A stretch of 64,000 nucleotides of DNA from Massilibacillus massiliensis (GCF_900086705.1 NZ_LT575483.1:1755534-1819533); one strand, 5' to 3'. Counted from the first letter of the stretch, positions 52,220 through 62,563 are shown. A program made the numbers and translations. The notes: generated by a model from the letters alone, not told the origin.

Positions 52220-53581
52220 TTACCCGATTGTAATCTTTCCTTCCGGATATTGAATCGCAGCATTTTTATTCCTTAAAGCCAATGCCAATGCCAGTGTAAC
52301 CGGTCCAACACGACCGATAAACATCGCAATCACAAGCCAAACTTTACTGTAAGAAGTCAAATCTGGCGTAATTCCCGTCGACGAACCCACTGTACAAAAA
52401 GCTGAAACGACCTCAAATAAAATTTTAATAAAAGGAAACGGTTCAACAATACAAATCAGCATCGTAATGGTAACAATCATCATCGCCGCGATAAAAAATA
52501 TTGCAAATGCTTTATAAACGATCATCGGATGAATCGTACGATAAAATAAGATCGTTTCATTCCGACCGCGAATCAACCCCCAAATAGAAGCCACAATCAC
52601 GGCAAAGGTCGTCGTCTTAATCCCACCGCCGGTCGAACCCGGCGATGCGCCAATAAACATCAGAATTAAAATAAACAGCAAGGTTGCATTTGCTAAATCA
52701 TCAACCATGACTGTGTTAAATCCAGCAGTTTGAGAGGCAACCGTCTGAAAATAACTTGCCAAGATTTTCCCTCGTAAAGATAAGCTTGCAAACACCGTAG
52801 AATTTGCACTTTCTAAAAGAAAAATGCCGATGGTCCCAAAAACAATGAGAAAGGCTGTCGTTGACAAGACTACCTTCGAATGTAAGGAAAGACGCTTAAA
52901 CGTTCTGTTTGCGGCAATATCGGCAATGACAGTAAAACCTAATCCGCCAAGAATAATCAGGCATGTGACAACCAAATTAAATACAATATCATCTACATAG
53001 CGAAACATATTACCGTTATGCCCGCCAACAATATCAAAACCAGCACTGCAAAAAGCGGAAATCGCATGCCAATAACCAAAATAAACACCCTGCATCCCGA
53101 ATTCTTGATAAAATTTTATTGCCAATATCGTTCCGCCCAGAAACTCGATAAACAGTGATAACTTAATGATATAAAGTGTCAGCCGTACAATGCCTTCCAT
53201 CGTCAATTGATTTAAGGCTTCCTGCATAATCAAACGGTTTTTAAGCAATAACCGTTTCCGCATAATGACTGCCATCAACGTTGCCATCGTCATAATTCCA
53301 AAACCGCCAGCCTGTACCAGAAGGATCAGCACCACCTGTCCGAATAAAGAAAAGTACGTCCCCGTATCAACAATACTCAATCCTGTAACACATACAGCAG
53401 AAGTTGACATAAACAAAGCATCGACAAAGGACATCGTTTCACCCTTCACATTGGCAATCGGCAGCATCAGCAAAAACGTGCCAAATAAAATCAACCCTGC
53501 AAATCCCAGTGAAAGAATTTGATATGGTGTCAATTTCCACTCTGCAATATCCATAAAATCCGCAACAACTTTTGATTTCAT
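52220..53581 (-). CDS. TrkH/KtrB-type potassium uptake channel subunit
   Basis: A 453-residue membrane protein with the four M1-P-M2 repeats of potassium ion transporters. Selectivity-filter regions are visible as STSAVCVTGLSI, SAFCSAGFD, SQTAGFNTV and SAFCTVGSSTGIT. The GASPGSTGGGIKT loop is the KtrB-type gate. The ATG at 53581 follows GGAG by 8 bases; the longer frame to 53626 lacks a site. It needs a TrkA/KtrA nucleotide-binding partner, which is not in the window. Confidence 0.92.
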   Translation of the reverse strand: MKSKVVADFMDIAEWKLTPYQILSLGFAGLILFGTFLLMLPIANVKGETMSFVDALFMSTSAVCVTGLSIVDTGTYFSLFGQVVLILLVQAGGFGIMTMATLMAVIMRKRLLLKNRLIMQEALNQLTMEGIVRLTLYIIKLSLFIEFLGGTILAIKFYQEFGMQGVYFGYWHAISAFCSAGFDIVGGHNGNMFRYVDDIVFNLVVTCLIILGGLGFTVIADIAANRTFKRLSLHSKVVLSTTAFLIVFGTIGIFLLESANSTVFASLSLRGKILASYFQTVASQTAGFNTVMVDDLANATLLFILILMFIGASPGSTGGGIKTTTFAVIVASIWGLIRGRNETILFYRTIHPMIVYKAFAIFFIAAMMIVTITMLICIVEPFPFIKILFEVVSAFCTVGSSTGITPDLTSYSKVWLVIAMFIGRVGPVTLALALALRNKNAAIQYPEGKITIG

Positions 53582-53752
53582 CTCTTCACTCCATCTATAT
53601 CCCGTCTTAACGTTAATATCACACACGCAAATTAAGTCTCATCCTAAACTTTTATACAAATTAATATTACACATATTACTACATTTTACCGTTTCAAGCC
53701 AGTAAATTTTTCTTTTGTTTATAAAATTCCTCTAAAGTGTTAATCTCATACA

Positions 53753-53795
53753 AAAAGCATTTTGCTTTGCCCAAAAGGGTAAACAAAATGCTTTT
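53753..53795 (-). terminator. Intrinsic terminator after ilvN
   Basis: AAAAGCATTTTG/CAAAATGCTTTT with an inner TTGCCC-AAAA-GGGTAA stem; GCTTTTTG follows on the minus strand. Confidence 0.85.
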
Positions 53796-53802
53796 CCTAT
53801 TT

Positions 53803-54300
53803 CTATATATTTTTTGCCGGAATCGGTCCTCTTGAAAGGGCAATTGCCCCTGTACGTGCAATTTCAATAATTTGATAATCCGCCAGGACTTCACAAAGTG
53901 CATCGATTTTACTCTGTTCCCCCGTGAGTTCAATCACCATCGTTTCACGATTCACATCGACAATTTTTGCTCTGAAAATCTCCACAACATTGATGATATC
54001 TGATCGCGTTTTTGGATTGGCTTTTACCTTGATCATCACCAGTTCCCGCTGAATAGAATCCAGCCTTGTTAAATTCACGATTTTTATTACATCAATCAAT
54101 TTATTCAATTGATTGACCACTTGTTCTAATTCCAGCTCATGATCGACAGATACGACGATATTAATGCGCGTTATATCCGGCTCTTCCGTATACCCGGCTG
54201 CAATACTTTCGATATTAAAAGCTCGACGACTGATCAATCCTGCTACATGCGTCAACACGCCCGGTCTGTTATCCACTAAAACTGCCAACGTATATTTCAT
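53803..54300 (-). CDS. ilvN: Acetolactate synthase small (regulatory) subunit
   Basis: 165 residues with an N-terminal ACT domain (LAVLVDNRPGVLTHVAGLISRRAFNIESI) and the C-terminal IlvN domain. It confers valine feedback and stimulates IlvB. It overlaps ilvB by four bases (ATGA), so translation is coupled. Confidence 0.95.
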   Translation of the reverse strand: MKYTLAVLVDNRPGVLTHVAGLISRRAFNIESIAAGYTEEPDITRINIVVSVDHELELEQVVNQLNKLIDVIKIVNLTRLDSIQRELVMIKVKANPKTRSDIINVVEIFRAKIVDVNRETMVIELTGEQSKIDALCEVLADYQIIEIARTGAIALSRGPIPAKNI

Positions 54301-55994
54301 TTCTTATCCGCCCCTATCACCATCTGATCTAATCGCCCGCCAGCCGGTACCATCGGCAGTACATCCTCTGCCTCAGGCAAAGCAACATCTACCAGAACAG
54401 GTCCCTCCGTCAAAAGTGCTTCTTTTAACACGTCTTCCAGCTTCTCCGGTTGATGGACACGCAGCCCGCGTACCCCCATCGCTTCAGCTAATTTTACATA
54501 ATCCGTTTTCCCCTGTAACTGTGAATGACTATAGCGCTTACCATAAAACATTCTCTGCCATTGTGATACCATGCCAAGTACATGATTGTTCATCACAATC
54601 ACTTTTACTGCGATTCCATAATCAGCCGCCGTGGAAAGCTCCTGACAATTCATCATAATACTGCCATCTCCACTGAATAAAACCACTGTTTTTTCCGGCT
54701 TAGCAAGCTTCGCCCCCAGCGCTGCCGGCAGTCCATAGCCCATCGTTCCCAGTCCGCCGGAAGTTACGAATGAACGCGGTTTTGAGAATTGATAAAACTG
54801 CGCGGCCCACATTTGGTGCTGCCCTACATCTGTCACGACGATGGTATCATCATCTGTTAAAGCGCTGACTGCCTCAATCACCTGCTGCGGCATAATACAG
54901 CCCGCGTCCTTATGATAGGTGAGTGGGACTTCCTTATGCATTTGAATCACTTCATCATGCCATCCTTTATATTGCCCGATAAAATCAACCGGCACTTGCA
55001 GGAGCTGATCAACGAATTTTGGTACAGACCATCTTAAATCGCCCAACACTTTATAGTCTACACGAACATTTTTGTTAAATTCCGCTGCATCAATATCAAA
55101 CTGAACAATTTTTGCCTTCGGTGCAAATTGATCCACCACACCCGTTACACGATCATCAAAGCGGACACCAATACCAATTAATAGATCACAGCTCATCACC
55201 GCCATATTTGCCGCATAACTGCCATGCATACCTACCATGCCCAGATTTCCATCATAAGTTGCCGGTATGCAGCCGAGCCCCATTAAACTAGACACGACCG
55301 GAATACCGGTTTTTTCTATGATGCTTTGCAAACTTTCCGCCGTATCGGACAAAATTGCTCCGCCACCAATAAAGAGCACCGGTTTTTTTGCTGCCTGCAA
55401 AGCATCCATTACCGCATCAAGGGCTTCCATTGATCCCTGTACTTCGCCTGCATAACCTTTCAAGTGAATCGTTTCTGGATACAGATACGCAACTTCTGCT
55501 GCAAAAACATCTTTTGCTATATCAATCAGTACCGGTCCTGGTCTGCCGGAACGCGCAATATGAAAAGCTTCTTTTAAAACACGCGGCAAATCCGCTACCT
55601 TTTTTACCAGGTAATTATGCTTTGTAATCGGTGCCGTAATTCCGCATATATCAGCCTCCTGAAAAGAATCTTTCCCAATTAAGCCTGTGCCCACTTGCCC
55701 TGTAATACAAACCAGCGGAATCGAATCCATGTTGGCAGTTGCAATACCCGTGACTAAATTTGTGCCACCAGGCCCTGAAGTCGCAATACATACACCAACT
55801 TTGCCCGTCACACGTGCATATCCGTCTGCAGCATGTACCGCCCCTTGTTCATGCTTCGTTAGAACATGCGGAAATTTCGATTGATACAAGGCATCATACA
55901 ACGTTAGTACAGCTCCACCAGGATAGCCAAACACGACATCTACATTTTCATTTTTTAAACTCTCTATTACAGCTTGCGCGCCATTGATCTTCAA
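54297..55994 (-). CDS. ilvB: Acetolactate synthase large (catalytic) subunit
   Basis: A 565-residue TPP enzyme making acetolactate or acetohydroxybutyrate for branched-chain amino acids. Motifs: the catalytic Glu in VLTKHEQGAVHAADGYAR, the TPP/Mg site GDGSIMMNCQELSTAADYGIAVKVIVMNN spread over the C-terminal domain, and the FAD-domain loop RFDDRVTG. It starts at a TTG (55994) with GGGGCGAG upstream. No T-box or other leader was recognised in the 137 bases before it. Confidence 0.95.
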   Translation of the reverse strand: MKINGAQAVIESLKNENVDVVFGYPGGAVLTLYDALYQSKFPHVLTKHEQGAVHAADGYARVTGKVGVCIATSGPGGTNLVTGIATANMDSIPLVCITGQVGTGLIGKDSFQEADICGITAPITKHNYLVKKVADLPRVLKEAFHIARSGRPGPVLIDIAKDVFAAEVAYLYPETIHLKGYAGEVQGSMEALDAVMDALQAAKKPVLFIGGGAILSDTAESLQSIIEKTGIPVVSSLMGLGCIPATYDGNLGMVGMHGSYAANMAVMSCDLLIGIGVRFDDRVTGVVDQFAPKAKIVQFDIDAAEFNKNVRVDYKVLGDLRWSVPKFVDQLLQVPVDFIGQYKGWHDEVIQMHKEVPLTYHKDAGCIMPQQVIEAVSALTDDDTIVVTDVGQHQMWAAQFYQFSKPRSFVTSGGLGTMGYGLPAALGAKLAKPEKTVVLFSGDGSIMMNCQELSTAADYGIAVKVIVMNNHVLGMVSQWQRMFYGKRYSHSQLQGKTDYVKLAEAMGVRGLRVHQPEKLEDVLKEALLTEGPVLVDVALPEAEDVLPMVPAGGRLDQMVIGADKK

Positions 55995-56131
55995 AAAAAC
56001 TCGCCCCTTTATTACACATTACAGTCTTTTCACCATATTATATACCAGACTGTGCACTTCTGTCACCAGCTGTTTTTGTAGAAAATAATATTGTATACGA
56101 AAAGACAGTATCATTCATAAAGAAGGTGGTT

Positions 56132-57652
56132 TTATATAGCATTATCCCAATGAGATTCCATAGCCTTATTTAACCGTCGCCATGCTTCATAACGCTTACC
56201 ATAGGACCTTGCCAAATTTGGATTTGGCTGCATTGGAGTTTTAATTTTTACCGCACACGCAAAGGCTTCTTCATAATTTTTATACAAGCCAGCACCAATT
56301 CCGGCAACAAGAGCTGCACCTAAGGCACCGGTTTCATCACAGTCAACAATCTCAACCGGAATCTGCATAACATCCGTAAAGATTTGCGTCCAAGTTCTGC
56401 TTTTTGACATACCGCCTGTTAAACGAATCAAATGCACCGGCAAACCAGCAGTTTTTAAAAAATCGATATGATATTTATGGATAAAGGCAATCCCTTCTAC
56501 AACGGCATAACACATTTCGGCAAACGAAGTATGCGCATCCATTTGAAGAAAAGCAGCCTTTGCGTTTACATGCAAACTTGGCGAAGCAACGTACGGTAAG
56601 AAAAATACGCTTACTTGCTCTGGCGAAACACTTTCAATTTTTTCGTTTAATACATCAAACATCGAAATGCCTTTTTCTGCAGCAATTTTTTTTGCGCGAT
56701 CGCATAACGTCGCTGTAAACCATTCGTAATTTGAAGCCGAAGCCCCAGTATATGAACAATTTAAATATTCACCTTTTTTAATATACGGCATATTAGATGA
56801 AGCATCCGGTATAATGTTTGATGAATGCGTTTCATTGATACACCACGACCCTGCAATCGAAGTAACCACCCCATCCTGCACAGCCCCTGCCCCTACTAAA
56901 CATGCCAAAATATCCATCATTCCAGCAACAACAGGAATTCCCTCACCTAATCCTGTCTCTGCAGCCGCCTTTGCACTGACAGATCCGACGACTTCCTCTG
57001 GCTTAGCCGCCATTTTCGGGAGTTTATCAAACATTTCTGAAATCCCGTAAAGCGCCATCAACTCTTTCGAATATTCCATCGTATCCATATCCACCATGAA
57101 AGAGCCGCCAAATACATTCAAATCTGTAGCAAACACATTGGTCAATCTATACATAATATAATCTTTAAACATCAAAATACCGCCGATTGCATCATAGATA
57201 TCCCGCCGATGTTCTTTATACCAGCGTAAAATTGGACCCGGTTCACCTGCAAATAATGTCCCTTTGACGATTTTGTTAATTTTTTCGTAACTTCCGTCTT
57301 GCTTATAAAGTTCAATAATTTCATTGGCACGATAATCCTGTGAGAAACAGCCCGGCGCAATTGATCGACCGTCTTTATCTAAAAATGTTATACCATTGCC
57401 GAAAGAAGTAACCCCAATGCCAGCTATTGCGTCTGCATGTATGCCCGCTTGTCGGATCGCCTCTCCTATACAGTTCGAAATCAGACGCCACAATTCATCT
57501 ACATCAAATTCCTCAAAGCCAGCGCCTCGATCCACGTGTATACTTCGCATACTCGGAGTTGATGCTGTTGCTACAACACGACCATGTTTTGTAAAAATAA
57601 CAACCTTACTTGAAGTACATCCTGCATCTATCCCCATCAAATATCTTTTCAT
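56132..57652 (-). CDS. FGGY-family carbohydrate kinase
   Basis: A 506-residue sugar kinase with the ATP-site opening MGIDAGCTSSKVVIF, the middle AGMMDILACLVGAGAV, and the C-terminal FGGY-type signature IRLTGGMSKSRTWTQIFTDV plus DCDETGALGAALVAG. The family phosphorylates pentuloses, polyols or aldonates. It lies downstream of a galactitol-type PTS and two dehydrogenases, suggesting phosphorylation of an oxidised polyol or ketose. AAAGGGG precedes the ATG. The exact sugar is unknown. Confidence 0.9.
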   Translation of the reverse strand: MKRYLMGIDAGCTSSKVVIFTKHGRVVATASTPSMRSIHVDRGAGFEEFDVDELWRLISNCIGEAIRQAGIHADAIAGIGVTSFGNGITFLDKDGRSIAPGCFSQDYRANEIIELYKQDGSYEKINKIVKGTLFAGEPGPILRWYKEHRRDIYDAIGGILMFKDYIMYRLTNVFATDLNVFGGSFMVDMDTMEYSKELMALYGISEMFDKLPKMAAKPEEVVGSVSAKAAAETGLGEGIPVVAGMMDILACLVGAGAVQDGVVTSIAGSWCINETHSSNIIPDASSNMPYIKKGEYLNCSYTGASASNYEWFTATLCDRAKKIAAEKGISMFDVLNEKIESVSPEQVSVFFLPYVASPSLHVNAKAAFLQMDAHTSFAEMCYAVVEGIAFIHKYHIDFLKTAGLPVHLIRLTGGMSKSRTWTQIFTDVMQIPVEIVDCDETGALGAALVAGIGAGLYKNYEEAFACAVKIKTPMQPNPNLARSYGKRYEAWRRLNKAMESHWDNAI

Positions 57653-57734
57653 TTTCTGCGTCGCCCCTTTCCAATTACCGTATATCTATCTCTGCATCAT
57701 GTACCGTACAACCACCATGCTTCACACGAGTTTT

Positions 57735-58493
57735 TTAGCGCATGAGCATACCGCCAGTTGCATCAAGTGTAATTCCCGTAAGATAGTCCGCTTTGTCAGA
57801 CGATAAAAATGCGACACTATAGGCAATTTCCTCTGGTTTCGCCACCCGTCCGAGCGGAATGCGTTTTTCATAATAGGCACGTTTTTCTTTGATTGCAGCT
57901 CCAACCATCGGTGTATCCATAATTCCCGGTGCTACAGCGTTAACCTGAATCCCGAACGCCGCCATTTCACGTGCCAAAGAAAGTGTAAATGAAACTAAAC
58001 CACCCTTTGATGCTGCATAATGCGCATGTCCAGTCGTCGAACCATGAAATGCAGCCTGCGAAACAAGATTCACAATCTTGCCTTTCTTTTGATTTGCCAA
58101 CAAATGCTGTACAAAAAGTTTACACATTACAAAAGGCACAACTAAATTCATATGAAGCGTAGTTGTAAAATCCGCTTCTTCCATATCTACAACATAAGCC
58201 TGCGGCCAAATCGCAGCGTTATTAATCAAAATATCCAGCGTCTGATAATGCGACAATGCCAACGAAAATATTGCATCGATGGCTTTCCTCTGCGTTAAGT
58301 CGGCTGCGATTCCTATGGCATCCACCGCGTATTGCGCTCGTAAGCAGGCTGCATATTCGACCGCTTCTTGCTGATTTCTGCTTACCACAATTACATTGGC
58401 GCCTTCCCCTGCCATAACCTCACAAATTGCGCGCCCCAGTCCTTTTGTTCCACCGGTTACCAGCACATTTTTCCCTCGTAAGCCAAAATCCAT
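57735..58493 (-). CDS. Short-chain dehydrogenase/reductase
   Basis: A 252-residue classical SDR. It has TGGTKGLGRAI for the cofactor, NNAAIWP, the catalytic Ser in NLVSQAAFHG and the YAASKGG active-site Tyr/Lys. Sugar-alcohol and 3-oxoacyl dehydrogenases both fit; its neighbours favour oxidation of a polyol or sugar acid. A GGAGG site lies 8 bases before the ATG. Confidence 0.92.
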   Translation of the reverse strand: MDFGLRGKNVLVTGGTKGLGRAICEVMAGEGANVIVVSRNQQEAVEYAACLRAQYAVDAIGIAADLTQRKAIDAIFSLALSHYQTLDILINNAAIWPQAYVVDMEEADFTTTLHMNLVVPFVMCKLFVQHLLANQKKGKIVNLVSQAAFHGSTTGHAHYAASKGGLVSFTLSLAREMAAFGIQVNAVAPGIMDTPMVGAAIKEKRAYYEKRIPLGRVAKPEEIAYSVAFLSSDKADYLTGITLDATGGMLMR

Positions 58494-58508
58494 AGGTCAT
58501 CCTCCACT

Positions 58509-59537
58509 TCAAACATGATTGATATGAAAACGTGACGTTGTTCCATCCAAATAATGAAGCATTTCTTTTGCCAAGAGCTTGGGAGAATTTAAAAATGCAT
58601 CTACCGTGCCGCCTGCCAAATGCGGCGTTGCCGTGACATTCGGCAAAGTTAACAACGGATAATCTTTTGGCGGTGGTTCCACATCAAACACATCAAGTGC
58701 TGCGCCAGTCAATCGCTTAGACTGTAAAGCTTCATATAACGCCTGTTCATCTACAAGCCCGGAACGCGCCGTGTTAATAAAATATGCCCCTGGCTTGACC
58801 TGCCGTAAAAATGCAGCATCAATCATCCGTTCCGTCTCTTTATGCAGTCGCATATGCACCGTCAAAAAATCAGCATTTTCAGCAACTTCCTCTAGCGATG
58901 CCAATTTAATATAAGTGGGAACTTCTTTGACATAGGGGTCATATCCCAAAATATGCATTTCAAATCCATGCAGCCGCTTTGCCACTTTTTGTCCCACCTG
59001 GCCTAACCCAATGATACCTACAGTCTTTTCACTCAGATCCGGCACAGTTGCTGCATTTGTATAATCCCTTACCCAGTATCCCTGCTTGATATTCATATGG
59101 CTTTTAGCGATATTGCGGCATTCACAGATCAACATACCCACAGTAAAATCTGCAACTGCCGTTGCATTTCTTCCCGGCGTATGATACACAACGATCCTTT
59201 TTTCCGTTGCATAGTCGACATTGACATTTTCATAGCCGCTCCGTAAAATGCCGATCGCTTTCAGATTTTTACAAGCATCGATGACCTTGCGTGAAATCGG
59301 GCAAAATTGTGTGATAATGATATCTGCGTCTTGCACTGCGGCAATGATTTCATCCGGCACATCATAAACTTCACTGCCGTTCGTCTCCACTTGTAAATTA
59401 ATCTGCTGCAATTCTTCATAAGAATCTTGCCGCCAATCTATCGTCTCTACCGTAATACCTCTATCGGCAAAACTTTTAAATCCTTTTTGAATCAACTCTG
59501 CTGACAGCAGCAGATCTCCAATTGCCAAAAGCTTCAT
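58509..59537 (-). CDS. 2-hydroxyacid dehydrogenase-family protein
   Basis: 342 residues; D-isomer 2-hydroxyacid dehydrogenase fold with GIIGLGQVGQKVAKRL, the Arg in NTARSGLVDE and the His in ATPHLAGGT. It is a family member commonly found with polyol or sugar PTS clusters. The ATG at 59537 follows GGGAGAG; 15 bases separate it from the SDR gene, so the three catabolic genes form an operon. The terminator-like hairpin at 59579-59616 lies just upstream. Confidence 0.88.
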   Translation of the reverse strand: MKLLAIGDLLLSAELIQKGFKSFADRGITVETIDWRQDSYEELQQINLQVETNGSEVYDVPDEIIAAVQDADIIITQFCPISRKVIDACKNLKAIGILRSGYENVNVDYATEKRIVVYHTPGRNATAVADFTVGMLICECRNIAKSHMNIKQGYWVRDYTNAATVPDLSEKTVGIIGLGQVGQKVAKRLHGFEMHILGYDPYVKEVPTYIKLASLEEVAENADFLTVHMRLHKETERMIDAAFLRQVKPGAYFINTARSGLVDEQALYEALQSKRLTGAALDVFDVEPPPKDYPLLTLPNVTATPHLAGGTVDAFLNSPKLLAKEMLHYLDGTTSRFHINHV

Positions 59538-59578
59538 CTTGCTCTCTCCCATCTTATTTCATACGGTACATAAAAAAA

Positions 59579-59616
59579 CGGTAATAAACTGTAGTTAAAC
59601 CTACAATTTATTACCG
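59579..59616 (-). terminator. Terminator/attenuator between the LevR-like gene and the catabolic genes
   Basis: CGGTAATAAACTGTAG-TTAAAC-CTACAATTTATTACCG (15 of 16 pairs), followed on the minus strand by TTTTTTTATG. Only 41 bases remain before the next start codon, so the hairpin may set the ratio of regulator to enzymes or be bypassed by regulation. Confidence 0.85.
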
Positions 59617-59668
59617 AAATCCAACCGCCTTTCGATATTTACTATTTTGTTGCACTTCATTCCTAATT

Positions 59669-62563
59669 TCAAAAAACCTCCATAAAGGCTTCTGGTGTCT
59701 GCGCGGTTAACAAAGCTTCTACCTTTTTTTCCTGCTTTAACACGCGAAATAATTCTGTCACAATATTGGCATCATGATCCTCGATCGCCAGCATGCAGAT
59801 GAGCTTCACTTTTCGACCATCTGTATCCCAGACAATGGGCTCTTTCAATCGTAAAAATACAATACAGGAATGATTGACATAAGCAGACATCCCATGGGGA
59901 ATCGCGATCTCACCTTTAAAATAAGTGGTATTCATTTTTTCACGTTCTTCTACAGATTCGAGATATCCCTTTTTCACGTAGCCATTATTAAATGCCATCA
60001 CACACATTCGTTCTAAAATTTGTTGTTTCGACGTTAGATCAAAATCCAGTAAAACAAACTCCGCTGTTATAATATTGCCAATCCCCATTGCAGTGTCAGG
60101 TTTCAAGATATAATCGAGAAAAATCTTATTATGATTGATAAAATCATTTTCAAACGGAATAAATTTAATTCCTCCGATCCCGGGATTTATTGTCCCAACG
60201 ATCGCCACAATATGATATTGCTGCTTCAAATCAGCAATTTTTTTATTTAAATTCTCCTCGACCATGCCCAGCGTAAAAATTTTTAAGTTATTGTATTTTG
60301 CGGTCAGAACACGCTGAATGTTCTCTGCCATTCCCCGCCCCGTCAAACACATGGTAACAACTGCCGACGGCTTATGTGACTTGCGCTCCGGCACAATTTG
60401 AAACTTATATTTTAAATTCACCAGCTCATAATAAATATCGTCCAGATCTTTCTCTTCTACATAAACCTTTCTCACTGCTTCTAATACAGTGAGAATGTCA
60501 ATACGATCTATCGTACGCGTCTTTATTCCAGTTCTTTTATAAATCACGTCGCCGACATTTACCAAAGAGCCCATATCTACTAAGAATAAAATGCCTTTTC
60601 CAGTATCAAGAATCTTCGCAATCTCGATTGTTTTTTCAAATATTTTAGAAGGATTTACCGCGAGAGGCATATCAATGGCCACTGGGAAGTCCACATTCAT
60701 GAGTTCATGTACTACTTTTACCATCTCTGTCGCTATTTTTCCATGACACATCACGATAATTCCTATTTTATTGTTTTTTTGTTTGGCTTCAAGCAACTTT
60801 TTAATATACATCGCCATGAAACTTATTTCATCATCTGGAATCTGAATCTTTTCTCTATCTTCAATTTTTAAAGCCAACTGACAGGCTAGTTCGTATTCTT
60901 CTTTCATACTTTCCCTAATATACACAGAATTCGGATTGATAATTTCTACCTTAAACCGTATCCTCTTGATCGCTTCATTGATATGAATCGCCAAGTACAA
61001 GATGATATTGCCATTGATCGTGCTTTGCGAATACTTTTCCCTTAACTCCAAAACAAATTCTTTAAGAAGCGCAAGCACGGTATCTTTTACAACATATTTC
61101 AAATTATCCAGGCAGTTTACATCATATTTCGCATTGCCATCAAAATCTATCATATTAAAATTTTTAATAATAAACGTCCACATAATTTTTTCAATTTCGT
61201 TGTTTGTTAAATCTAAATTTTTAAGTTCTTGATATTTTTTTTCTATTTTTTGATAAATATCCTCCGGCATAGCGTATTTTGTTTCTTTTACCATCGGATA
61301 TTCTACGATTTTGTCATTAGGATCGTTTTGTGGAATTAAAAGTTTATCTTTGATTAGGCTATTTAATTCCGAAATATCATACGTATCAACGCTGACATCT
61401 TCACTAAAAAAATTATTGTACAAAATTTCATTAAGCCCGATATCAATTTCATTTTTTTCTGAATTGATCTTATCAATATACGCATTCGCACAGGTGACTT
61501 GTATTTCACTTTTAATCTGACCGATATTTCCCTGATAGTTTTTTAATACAAAGGATTTGATAATTTTCTTGCTTAAAAAAATTTTAGAATTAATTCGATT
61601 TGCCTCTGCCTGAAAAAAAGAATAAATCAACTGTACCTTCTCACTGACAGAACGATGTTCGAGCGCCGGCATTGAAATAATCATCGGAATTCTACGCCGA
61701 AAACTCGTAAGCAAAGTTGATTCTATATCCTCCGTAGTTGCTCCGATGAAAAAAACGCGAACTTTTCTTTCTCCAGAGGTTTCTCCTAGTCTTCTAAATG
61801 TCCCCTTATCTAAGAGTGAAAAAAGAATTTCTTGCCCTTTGGGCGGCAGTCTGTGTATTTCATCCAAAAAAAGTATATTATGATCCGCTTTTTCTACCAA
61901 TCCTTCTGTATCTGTATCTGCACCAGTAAAGGCACCTTTTTTATAACCATATAAAATAGAAAGTAATAACTGTGGATTATCTGCATAATCGGCGCAATTC
62001 AATGCGATAAATGGACTATTTTCAGCAATGATTTTTTCTTGCATGGCATATTTATGCATATATTCAACAAACAGTGTTTTTCCCGTTCCGCTTTCTCCTA
62101 TAATGAGTGTCGGCAAGCCAAACGGTGGATATCGTACCGAAGCTTTTGCCTGCTTAATACAATTTTTCAGACTTCTATCATAGCCAACCAGATGATGAAA
62201 GATATCCGGTTTTTCTGCTTGCAACTGACCAATTGGAGCTTTTTGCAATTTGCATTCAGTCTCATAGTTTGTAAGTGCTCTATGAATATACGAGATGGAA
62301 ACATCAAAACCATGCTTAGCAAGTTCCATGCTTACTTGTTTGGCATTTATTTTGCTGTTTTTCTGCTTTAAAGCCTCTATAATATGAAAAATTGCGATTT
62401 TCTTTCGCTCTCTTGAATTGGGAATTTGCAATTCATTTCGAACATTGGTCACCGTCTCTCGTAATACAGAAATTTTCCGAGCGATTTCTTCATCGCTCAA
62501 GGGTTGCGTAATATCTTCACGTTCAATAATTTCTTTGATTTTATTTAAGGTATTTGCATTCAT
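59669..62563 (-). CDS. LevR-like sigma-54 activator with PRD and PTS domains
   Basis: A 964-residue PTS-controlled enhancer-binding protein. Domains in order: helix-turn-helix region (1-100), AAA+ sigma-54 activation domain (about 125-340; Walker A GESGTGKT 156-163, GAFTGA at 210-215, LFLDEIHRLP), a PRD (about 455-595, His526 in LAIHINEAIKR), EIIA-Man (His606 in MCHGK), an EIIB-Gat-like segment (Cys739 in TMCLTGRG) and a C-terminal EIIA of fructose/galactitol type (His890 in IAIPHG). Phosphorylation of these sites by the PTS sets its activity. Classical LevR ends with a second PRD; here an EIIA takes that place. The ATG at 62563 follows GGTGG by 7 bases. It lies between the PTS genes and the catabolic genes it probably controls. 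Confidence 0.92.
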   Translation of the reverse strand: MNANTLNKIKEIIEREDITQPLSDEEIARKISVLRETVTNVRNELQIPNSRERKKIAIFHIIEALKQKNSKINAKQVSMELAKHGFDVSISYIHRALTNYETECKLQKAPIGQLQAEKPDIFHHLVGYDRSLKNCIKQAKASVRYPPFGLPTLIIGESGTGKTLFVEYMHKYAMQEKIIAENSPFIALNCADYADNPQLLLSILYGYKKGAFTGADTDTEGLVEKADHNILFLDEIHRLPPKGQEILFSLLDKGTFRRLGETSGERKVRVFFIGATTEDIESTLLTSFRRRIPMIISMPALEHRSVSEKVQLIYSFFQAEANRINSKIFLSKKIIKSFVLKNYQGNIGQIKSEIQVTCANAYIDKINSEKNEIDIGLNEILYNNFFSEDVSVDTYDISELNSLIKDKLLIPQNDPNDKIVEYPMVKETKYAMPEDIYQKIEKKYQELKNLDLTNNEIEKIMWTFIIKNFNMIDFDGNAKYDVNCLDNLKYVVKDTVLALLKEFVLELREKYSQSTINGNIILYLAIHINEAIKRIRFKVEIINPNSVYIRESMKEEYELACQLALKIEDREKIQIPDDEISFMAMYIKKLLEAKQKNNKIGIIVMCHGKIATEMVKVVHELMNVDFPVAIDMPLAVNPSKIFEKTIEIAKILDTGKGILFLVDMGSLVNVGDVIYKRTGIKTRTIDRIDILTVLEAVRKVYVEEKDLDDIYYELVNLKYKFQIVPERKSHKPSAVVTMCLTGRGMAENIQRVLTAKYNNLKIFTLGMVEENLNKKIADLKQQYHIVAIVGTINPGIGGIKFIPFENDFINHNKIFLDYILKPDTAMGIGNIITAEFVLLDFDLTSKQQILERMCVMAFNNGYVKKGYLESVEEREKMNTTYFKGEIAIPHGMSAYVNHSCIVFLRLKEPIVWDTDGRKVKLICMLAIEDHDANIVTELFRVLKQEKKVEALLTAQTPEAFMEVF

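Noticed and set aside
55995-56131. T-box or attenuator upstream of ilvB
   Set aside because: No T-box motif, leader peptide or terminator was found in this gap.
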